Shown piece by piece: positions 58,447 through 64,000 of a stretch of 64,000 bases of DNA (positions are counted from its first letter, which is position 1; each line of letters starts with the position of its first letter). The stretch spans positions 1-64,000 of the forward strand of contig NZ_JBHUWD010000018.1 in the NCBI RefSeq assembly GCF_042670205.1, read 5' to 3'. Under the pieces are notes generated by a model. That model was given only the letters and a program-made list of their open reading frames with translations, was not told the origin of the DNA and did no database searches. A program made the position numbers and the translations under genes. This stretch comes from Luteimicrobium sp042670205 (GTDB lineage Bacteria; Actinomycetota; Actinomycetes; Actinomycetales; Cellulomonadaceae).

Positions 58447-60767
58447 CCTCGCCGGTGGACGCCGACGCCGTCCCGTTCCTTGCCCCCGGCGAGCCGGTGG
58501 ACCTGGACAACTGCGCACGCGAGCCGATCCACATCCCGGGACTGATCCAGCCGCGCGGGGCGCTCCTCGTGCTCCGCCAAGACGACGGCGTGGTGCTGCA
58601 GGCCTCGGCGAACCTGCGCGAGCTCACGGGGACGTCGCACGAGGACGCCGTCGGGCACCAGCTGCGCACCGTGCTCGGCGACGACGCGGACGTGCTCCTC
58701 GACCACGCCCGCCGGCACGCCGACCTGGCGCCCCGGAACCCCGTCCCCGTCCGCGCGCCGCGAGCTCAAGACCTGCCGCTCGACGCCGTGCTCCACCGAC
58801 CGCCGCTGCCCGACGGCGTGGACGGCGTCGTCGTGGTCGAGCTCGAACGCGCCGCGTCGGCCCGGCCTCTCGAGTTCTCCAGCACGTACCGGTCCGTCCG
58901 GGAGGCGCTCGGCGACCTCGAGCGTGCCGCCACGCTCGACGCGCTGTTCGAGGCGACCGCCCGCCACGTGCGCACGCTGACCGGCTTCGACCGCGTGATG
59001 ATCTACCGCTTCGACCAGGACTACAACGGCGAGGTGGTCGCCGAGGCGAGGACGCCCGCGCTCAACGCGTTCCTCGGGCTGCACTACCCGGCGTCGGACA
59101 TCCCGGCGCAGGCCAGGGCGCTCTACGAGAAGAACTGGATCCGGCTGATCGCGGACGTGGGCTACGAGGCGGTCCCCGTGGTGCCGACCGACCTGCCCGT
59201 GACCGGGCAGCCGCTCGACCTCACCTACTCGACCCTCCGCAGCGTGTCCCCGATCCACCTCGAGTACCTCGGCAACATGGGCGTCCGCGCGTCCATGTCG
59301 ATCTCGCTCCTGCGGGACGGGAAGCTCTGGGGCCTCATCGCGTGCCACCACTACGCCGGCCCGCACGACCCGCCCTACGAGGTCCGGACCGCGGCGGAGT
59401 TCCTCGGCTCGACGCTCTCCGTGCGGCTCGTCGCCCAGGCCGAGGAGGAGCGCGCCGCGGCCACCACGCGGTCCGCCGCGCTCCTGGCCGAGCTGGTCGC
59501 GACCAGCACCGACGAGGACACGCCGCTCGCCACCCTGCTCGCGCAGGACGACCGGCTGGTCGACGCGCTCGGCGCCGACGGCGCCGTCGTCCTCGCGGAG
59601 GGCCGGGTCGCGGGCCGCGGCGAGGTCCCCGGAGAGGCGGGCGCCGCGCGGCTGCTCGACTGGGTCACCGCCGACGGCGGCGAGGTCGTCGCCACCGACT
59701 CGCTCGCCCGCGACGCACCCGAGGTCGCCGCTGCTCTCCCGGACGTCGCCGGGGTGCTCGCCGTGGCGCTCCCCGACCGGCAGGCCGTGGTGTGGCTGCG
59801 CGGCGAGGTGCAGCGCACCGTCGACTGGGGCGGCGACCCCCACAACAAGGCCATCGCACGCCGTGAGGGCGCCGAGGTCCGGCTCAGCCCCCGCAAGTCC
59901 TTCGAGCGGTGGCGCGAGGTCGTCGGGGGACGGAGCGTGGCCTGGTCGTCCGCCGAGCTCGAGTCCGCCCGCGCGCTGAGGCGCCACCTCGTCGAGGTGC
60001 TCTACCGACGGGGCAGGCGCGAGGTCCGCGCCACCGAGTCGCTCCAGCGCAGCCTCCTGCCCGACGTGCTGCCCCAGCCGGACGGCTGGACCGTCGATGC
60101 CCGCTACGACGCCGCAGGGAGCGGCCTCGTCGGCGGGGACTGGTACGACGCCCTCGTCCTGCCCGACGGGCGCCTCGGGCTCGTCGTCGGCGACGTCACC
60201 GGGCACGGGCTGCGCGCCGCCGCCGCGATGGGGCAGCTCCGGAACGCGCTCCGCGCGGCGCTCGTCACGGGCACCTCGCTCCAGAGCGCGCTCGAAGACC
60301 TCACCGCCCTGGCCGGCTGGACCATGCCGCAGCAGGTGGCGACCCTGGCGGTCGTGCTGGTGCGCCCCGACGACGGCACGTTCGAGCACGCCTCGATGGG
60401 TCACCTCCCGGGGCTCGTCGCCGACGCCGAGCGCCGCGTCCGGTGGCTCGAGCAGCTCGGGACGCGCCCGCTGGGCGTGGGAGCGGCGTCCGCCGTCGTC
60501 GGCACCGGCGAGATCCCTCCCGGAGGGCTCCTCGCGCTCTTCACCGACGGGCTCGTCGAGCGGCGCACCGAGTCGGTCCGCGCGGGCATGTCCCGGCTCG
60601 CCCGCATCGTGTCCCGCCACGAGGCGACGAGCGTCGACGACCTCGTCGCGCGCGTCCGCGACCCTGCGTCCACGGACGACGCGACCCTCCTCCTGGTCCG
60701 CCGGGGACCCGCCGCTCGTCAGGACCGCACCGACGGTCGCGGGGACGGGACCGCCGCGCGACGCTGA
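58443..60767 (+). CDS. Bacteriophytochrome with PP2C (RsbU/SpoIIE-type) phosphatase output
   Basis: A 774-aa photosensory phosphatase. PAS domain (about 17-120): NCAREPIHIPGLIQPRG with Cys24, the biliverdin-attachment position of Deinococcus BphP. GAF (about 135-320): RVMIYRFDQDYNGEVVAE, PASDIP (216-221), His272 in SPIHLEYLGNMGVRASMSIS and His302 in ACHHY; D219, H272 and H302 are offset by a constant 12 from Deinococcus D207, H260 and H290. PHY (about 330-510): W462-G-G and PRKSF (483-487) of the tongue. Output (about 535-760): SLQRSLLPDVLP, GGDWYD (564-569), GDVTGHG (Asp584) and DDATLLLV, a metal-dependent phosphatase as in RsbU. No kinase is present. It should dephosphorylate the operon's STAS partner under light control. 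Confidence 0.95.
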   Translation: MTSPVDADAVPFLAPGEPVDLDNCAREPIHIPGLIQPRGALLVLRQDDGVVLQASANLRELTGTSHEDAVGHQLRTVLGDDADVLLDHARRHADLAPRNPVPVRAPRAQDLPLDAVLHRPPLPDGVDGVVVVELERAASARPLEFSSTYRSVREALGDLERAATLDALFEATARHVRTLTGFDRVMIYRFDQDYNGEVVAEARTPALNAFLGLHYPASDIPAQARALYEKNWIRLIADVGYEAVPVVPTDLPVTGQPLDLTYSTLRSVSPIHLEYLGNMGVRASMSISLLRDGKLWGLIACHHYAGPHDPPYEVRTAAEFLGSTLSVRLVAQAEEERAAATTRSAALLAELVATSTDEDTPLATLLAQDDRLVDALGADGAVVLAEGRVAGRGEVPGEAGAARLLDWVTADGGEVVATDSLARDAPEVAAALPDVAGVLAVALPDRQAVVWLRGEVQRTVDWGGDPHNKAIARREGAEVRLSPRKSFERWREVVGGRSVAWSSAELESARALRRHLVEVLYRRGRREVRATESLQRSLLPDVLPQPDGWTVDARYDAAGSGLVGGDWYDALVLPDGRLGLVVGDVTGHGLRAAAAMGQLRNALRAALVTGTSLQSALEDLTALAGWTMPQQVATLAVVLVRPDDGTFEHASMGHLPGLVADAERRVRWLEQLGTRPLGVGAASAVVGTGEIPPGGLLALFTDGLVERRTESVRAGMSRLARIVSRHEATSVDDLVARVRDPASTDDATLLLVRRGPAARQDRTDGRGDGTAARR

Positions 60768-60810
60768 ACGGGGGCGGACGCCCCGCGACCCGGGAGTCGG
60801 AGGAGCGACG

Positions 60811-62223
60811 ATGACGAGCTCGACCGCCGGCAGCGTCCGCACGACCGTGGGGGTGGGCGCGCTCACCGCGATGGTCGTCGGGTCCATGGTCGGCGCGGGC
60901 GTGTTCTCGCTCCCCGCGCGGTTCGCGGAGAAGACCGGGGTCTGGGGCACGCTCGGCGCGTGGGCCGTCGCGGGCGCCGGGACCCTCACGCTCGCGCTCG
61001 TCTTCCAGACGCTCGCCGTCCGTCGTCCCGCGCTCGACGCCGGCATCTACGCGTACGCGAAGACAGGCTTCGGCGAGTACCCCGGGTTCCTGTCGGTGGT
61101 CGGCTACTGGGCGAGCGCGTGCGCGGGCAACGTCACCTACTGGGTGCTCGTGATGTCGACCCTCGGCGCGGTCTTCCCCGCTCTCGGCGAGGGCGACTCG
61201 GTGCTCGCCGTCGTGCTCGCGAGCGCCGGCCTGTGGGCCGTGTTCTCGCTCGTGCGGCGCGGGGTCACGGGGGCCGTCGTCGTGAACCGGGTCGTCACCG
61301 TCGCGAAGGTCGTCCCCATCGTGGTCTTCGTCGTGCTGTGCGCGACGCTGCTGGACCCGCGGGTCCTCGCCGACAACCTCTCGGCGCCCGCGTCCGCCGG
61401 GTCGTTCTTCTCCCAGCTCAGCGGCGTGACGCTCGTCACCGTCTTCGTGTTCCTGGGCGTGGAGGGCGCGAGCGTGTACTCCCGGCACGCCCGCCGACGG
61501 CGCGACGTCGGCCGGGCGACCGTGCTCGGGTTCGTGTCGGTGCTCGCGCTGTTCGCGTCCGTGTCGGTCGTGTCGTACGGGATCCTCCCCGCGGACCAAC
61601 TCGCCGCGCTCCGGCAACCCTCGATGGCGGGCGTGCTCGAGGCGGCCGTGGGCGGGTGGGGCGGCGTCCTCGTGAGCGTCGGGCTCGTCGTGTCCGTGCT
61701 CGGCGCCTACCTCGCGTGGACGCTCATGGCCGCCGAGGTGCTGCTCGTTGCCGCGCGCGACGGCGACCTCCCACGCTTCCTCGCCCGGGCCGACGCGCAC
61801 GACACCCCGGTCCCGGCGCTGTTCCTCACCTCCGCGCTCGCGCAGGTGCTCCTCGTCCTCACGCTGCTGTCCGCCGACGCCTTCGACTTCGCACTCGACC
61901 TCACCGCCACGCTCGCGATCGTCCCCTACGTGCTCGCTGCCGGGTTCGCCGTCCTCGTGGGCGTCCACGACCGCCGACGGGCCGAGACCGTCGTCGCGGT
62001 GCTCGCGACCGCGTACACGCTGTTCCTGCTCGTCGCGGCCGGGCCCGCGTACCTGCTCGTCGTGCTCGTCGTCTACGCGCCCGCGAGCGTGCTGTTCGCG
62101 CGCGCCCGGCACGAGGCCGGCCGGCGCGCGTTCAGCCGCGCCGAGCTCGCGGGGCTGGTCGCGATCTGCGTGGGCGCGGTCGTCGGGATCGTGTGCCTCG
62201 CGACGGGCGCCGTGCACCTCTGA
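60811..62223 (+). CDS. Basic amino acid/polyamine antiporter, APA family (ArcD-like)
   Basis: A 470-aa transporter with about twelve TM helices. The N terminus VGALTAMVVGSMVGAGVFSL and the following ALVFQTLAVRRPALDAGIYA, AKTGFGEYPGFLSVVGYW match the arginine/ornithine and related basic amino-acid antiporters. The exact substrate is uncertain. ATG 60811 has GGAGGAG upstream. It lies 43 bp after the phytochrome gene on the same strand and may be cotranscribed; no arginine deiminase or decarboxylase gene is next to it. Confidence 0.82.
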   Translation: MTSSTAGSVRTTVGVGALTAMVVGSMVGAGVFSLPARFAEKTGVWGTLGAWAVAGAGTLTLALVFQTLAVRRPALDAGIYAYAKTGFGEYPGFLSVVGYWASACAGNVTYWVLVMSTLGAVFPALGEGDSVLAVVLASAGLWAVFSLVRRGVTGAVVVNRVVTVAKVVPIVVFVVLCATLLDPRVLADNLSAPASAGSFFSQLSGVTLVTVFVFLGVEGASVYSRHARRRRDVGRATVLGFVSVLALFASVSVVSYGILPADQLAALRQPSMAGVLEAAVGGWGGVLVSVGLVVSVLGAYLAWTLMAAEVLLVAARDGDLPRFLARADAHDTPVPALFLTSALAQVLLVLTLLSADAFDFALDLTATLAIVPYVLAAGFAVLVGVHDRRRAETVVAVLATAYTLFLLVAAGPAYLLVVLVVYAPASVLFARARHEAGRRAFSRAELAGLVAICVGAVVGIVCLATGAVHL

Positions 62224-62241
62224 CGCCCCCGGGGCGCGGGT

Positions 62242-62325
62242 GACGCCCCGTCCGCCGACGGCGACGCCCCGTCCGCCGACGGTGACGTCCGGTTCGCCGA
62301 TGGTCACGTCCGGTTCGCCGATGGT
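62242..62325. repeat. Tandem array of four 21-bp repeats
   Basis: Four units in register: 62242-62262, 62263-62283 (GACGCCCCGTCCGCCGACGG type), then 62284-62304 and 62305-62325 (ACGTCCGGTTCGCCGATGGT type). Units 1-2 differ at one base, as do units 3-4; the two pairs differ at five to seven positions. On the minus strand the core reads CC-A/G-TCGGCG-A/G-AC. The array starts 18 bp after the antiporter stop. Confidence 0.85.
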
Positions 62326-62812
62326 GACGTGGGCGGCTGTGGTCGGGTTCGCGGGCGGGTGCGGCGAGCCGGTTCGGACTGTCGTGCTCCGGCCCGGGGG
62401 CCCTGCGCACTCCTTGACGTCCTTCACCACCTCCCCGCACCCACCCGCCCGGCTGGTCCCTCGCCCACACAGCCCGCCCCCCGGGATCACCGTCGGCCGT
62501 TCGGTGCCCCACCGGGCCACCGCGCGGCCTCGGCGCCGCCCCCCGCGCCGCCCCCGGCCACCAGCAGAGGGGCTTGGGCTCCCTGCCTCGCCGTCGTGCG
62601 CACTCCAGACCGGGGATCGGCGCGTCAGCTCGTCCTGGAGACCCAGCCTTCCCCGCTTCGTCGCTCGGGATCGACCGACGCGCGTGCCGAACATGCGCTT
62701 GCCCACCACAGCCGGCCGCCGAACAGGGGGTCACTCACGTTCGGCACGGCAAGACGGTGGACAACGTCATGGTCGGCGAGGACCCGGTGGATGACCGCAT
62801 GGTCGACCCCCG
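62326..62812. other. Non-coding spacer between the two repeat arrays
   Basis: I find no supportable gene in these 487 bp. Long open frames exist on both strands but are Pro/Arg/Gly-rich and lack SDs and family features. The stretch 62369-62434 (CGGTTCGGACTGTCGTGC through CTTGACGTCCTTCACCACC) contains a GGCCCGGGGGCCC palindrome and has the look of a dispersed intergenic element; I cannot confirm copies elsewhere. The last 50 bp contain degenerate repeat-like sequence (ACGTCATGGTCGGCGAGGAC) leading into the second array. Confidence 0.5.
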
Positions 62813-62900
62813 CACGTCGCACTCAGCGGACCGAACGTCGTACTCGGCGGACCCCAACCTCACACTCGGCGGGCCCCAAGGTCACACTCGGCCAACCGGG
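62813..62900. repeat. Tandem array of four 21/22-bp repeats, inverted relative to the first array
   Basis: ACTC-A/G-GCGG type cores recur at 62821, 62842, 62864 and 62886, i.e. periods of 21, 22 and 22 bp. Unit 3 reads ACCTCACACTCGGCGGGCC. The core TCGGCG-n2-CC is shared with the minus strand of the first array, so the two arrays face each other. The array ends 24 bp from the stop of the pyruvyl transferase gene. Confidence 0.75.
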
Positions 62901-62923
62901 GCCCGTGGCGCGTGGTGCTGGGC

Positions 62924-64000
62924 TCACACGAGGGCGTCCGCGAGCGCCCGCGCCTGCCCCTGGAGCCGGGCCCAGAGCTCCTCGCGCCGCTCGGCGATCC
63001 GGACGGTGAGCACGTCCTCGTCGCGGACGAAGTCGTCGAGCTTGGCGATCATCGCGTCGGCGGTCGAGTCGAGCTGCTCACGCGACATCGGGTTGCGACG
63101 CGGCACGGCGCACAGGAACGTGTCGTCGCCGAAGTAGTCGCGCGGCATCCCGCGGCGCGCCTGCATCCCGACGAACGCCGCGGGCTGGTCGAACGCGAGG
63201 AAAGGGAGCCAGCCGTGCAGACGCTTGCCGAACGCGAACCGGCACGACGTGTAGCGCGCCCCGTAGGACGGGTGGGCGGCGAGCGCCTCGTTGAACGTCC
63301 GGTGGAAGTCCTTGGTGGGCAGCTCCGCGTCGAGCGCGGCCTTGAACGGCGCCGCGTCGATCTCGAGGGGCGGGATCAGGTCGAGCAGCCACGGGTTGAA
63401 GTCGCCCGACGCGTTGACCATCGAGCGGACCTCGAGGCCCTGGGCGTTCGCGTGGTCGACGAACCGGCGCAGCGGGTGGTCGGCCGCGTTGCCCTCGGTG
63501 AAGAGGAACGCGTCGAGGTTGACGACGACGACGTCCCGGACGGTCTTCGGCACGCCGAGCAGGCGGTCGGTGAACAGCGACGCGCAGGGCGCCCACACGG
63601 GGTCGGTCACGGGGCCGATCTTGCGGAGGAGCTCGGCCTCCTTGGTCGCCCGCACGACGATCTGCCGCGACCGCGAGGTCACGCGCCGCACCGCGGCCTC
63701 CTCCTCGTCGGTGGGCTGCTGGAGCACCCCGGTCGACCAGAGGAAGAACCGCTTGCTCTCGAACCGGTCCCACTGCTTGGCGAGCTTCGCGTGGAGGTGG
63801 CGCGAGGAGTTCGTCTGCACGAACAGGCCGCCCGGCCCGATGATGACGTTGTCCGTGCGCTTGTCGCCGCGGCGCAGGTACGACGGGTCGCTCACGTGCC
63901 GGAAGTCGAGGTCGACGAGGCCGTCGAAGAGGGCACGCGTGACCTCGTAGAGGAGCGCGTCGCCCGCGTTGCCGCGCGGCCCGCACGTGATCCACAGGGC
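62924..64000 (-). CDS. Polysaccharide pyruvyl transferase family protein, 5' end cut by the window
   Basis: The reading frame is open from 62924 to the right edge, so the start lies outside. The visible 358 residues begin within GPRGNAGDALLYEVTRALFD, matching the G-N-x-G-D motif near the N terminus of this family. NVIIGPGGLFVQTNSS and RQIVVRATKEAELLRKIG follow, then a long C-terminal region. A GTG at 63895 exists but would cut through the conserved part. Family enzymes add pyruvate ketals to cell-wall or exopolysaccharides. The acceptor is unknown and the assignment rests on motifs alone. Confidence 0.6.
   Translation of the reverse strand, partial: ALWITCGPRGNAGDALLYEVTRALFDGLVDLDFRHVSDPSYLRRGDKRTDNVIIGPGGLFVQTNSSRHLHAKLAKQWDRFESKRFFLWSTGVLQQPTDEEEAAVRRVTSRSRQIVVRATKEAELLRKIGPVTDPVWAPCASLFTDRLLGVPKTVRDVVVVNLDAFLFTEGNAADHPLRRFVDHANAQGLEVRSMVNASGDFNPWLLDLIPPLEIDAAPFKAALDAELPTKDFHRTFNEALAAHPSYGARYTSCRFAFGKRLHGWLPFLAFDQPAAFVGMQARRGMPRDYFGDDTFLCAVPRRNPMSREQLDSTADAMIAKLDDFVRDEDVLTVRIAERREELWARLQGQARALADALV

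Noticed and set aside
62132..62734. Minus-strand open frames across the repeat arrays, with peptide repeats such as DVTIGEPDVTIGEP
   Set aside because: The peptide repeats are simply translated DNA tandem repeats; no SD, no family and overlap with the antiporter end.
62242..62900. CRISPR array
   Set aside because: Units are contiguous 21/22-mers without unique spacers and there are no cas genes.

Overview
The window is chromosomal DNA from a very GC-rich actinobacterium. Evidence includes extreme G/C at third codon positions, frequent GTG starts, SD-led four-base ATGA/GTGA gene overlaps, DivIVA-domain and DUF2469/DUF4233/DUF4439-type proteins found mainly in Actinobacteria, a eukaryote-like IleRS under a T-box, and the gene order smc-ftsY-amtB-glnB-glnD-ffh-rpsP-rimM-trmD-rplS-lepB-rnhB. 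The best guess is a member of the Micrococcales (Cellulomonas/Cellulosimicrobium/Isoptericola-like); this is inference, not a database result. I found no rRNA, tRNA, CRISPR array, IS element or prophage.

Layout. 1-5.5 kb (minus strand): the transcription/translation operon rimP-nusA-ylxR-infB-rbfA. 5.7-12.9 kb: a mixed patch with a lipoprotein, proS, an Fpg/Nei glycosylase, a divergent MFS pump and GlxA-type regulator, and a GNAT protein. 13-26 kb (minus, apart from one inserted plus-strand gene): ispG, rseP-like protease, dxr, methyltransferase, DivIVA-repeat protein, rlmN, cdsA, frr, pyrH, tsf, rpsB, i.e. isoprenoid precursors, phospholipid synthesis and ribosome function. Between ispG and rseP lies a plus-strand Tet/OtrA-type ribosomal protection gene with its own promoter and a 40-codon leader ORF. 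26.5-37.8 kb: M23 peptidase, xerC, dprA, comM-like, yraN, DUF2469, rnhB, lepB, rplS, trmD, rimM, khpA, rpsP and an amidohydrolase. 37.9-49.8 kb: ffh, the nitrogen-control operon amtB-glnB-glnD, ftsY, smc, ndk and DUF4233. 49.9-57.3 kb: a PTS-type dihydroxyacetone kinase operon (dhaK-dhaL-dhaM) lying between DUF4233 and folC, then folC-ileS, with ileS behind a T-box riboswitch whose specifier reads AUC (Ile).

57.7-62.2 kb (plus strand) holds the most interesting cassette: a STAS anti-anti-sigma protein, an RsbW-like ATP-binding protein, and a 774-aa bacteriophytochrome (PAS-GAF-PHY with the biliverdin Cys24) whose output domain is an RsbU/SpoIIE-type PP2C phosphatase. The last two genes overlap by 4 bp. 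Together they look like a complete red/far-red-light-gated partner-switching module. An ArcD-like amino-acid antiporter follows 43 bp downstream.

62.2-62.9 kb is non-coding and is bracketed by two short tandem-repeat arrays (21-bp and 22-bp units) that share a core in opposite orientation. The right edge cuts a polysaccharide pyruvyl transferase family gene. Several intergenic regions contain long perfect hairpins, most of them without a U-tract.
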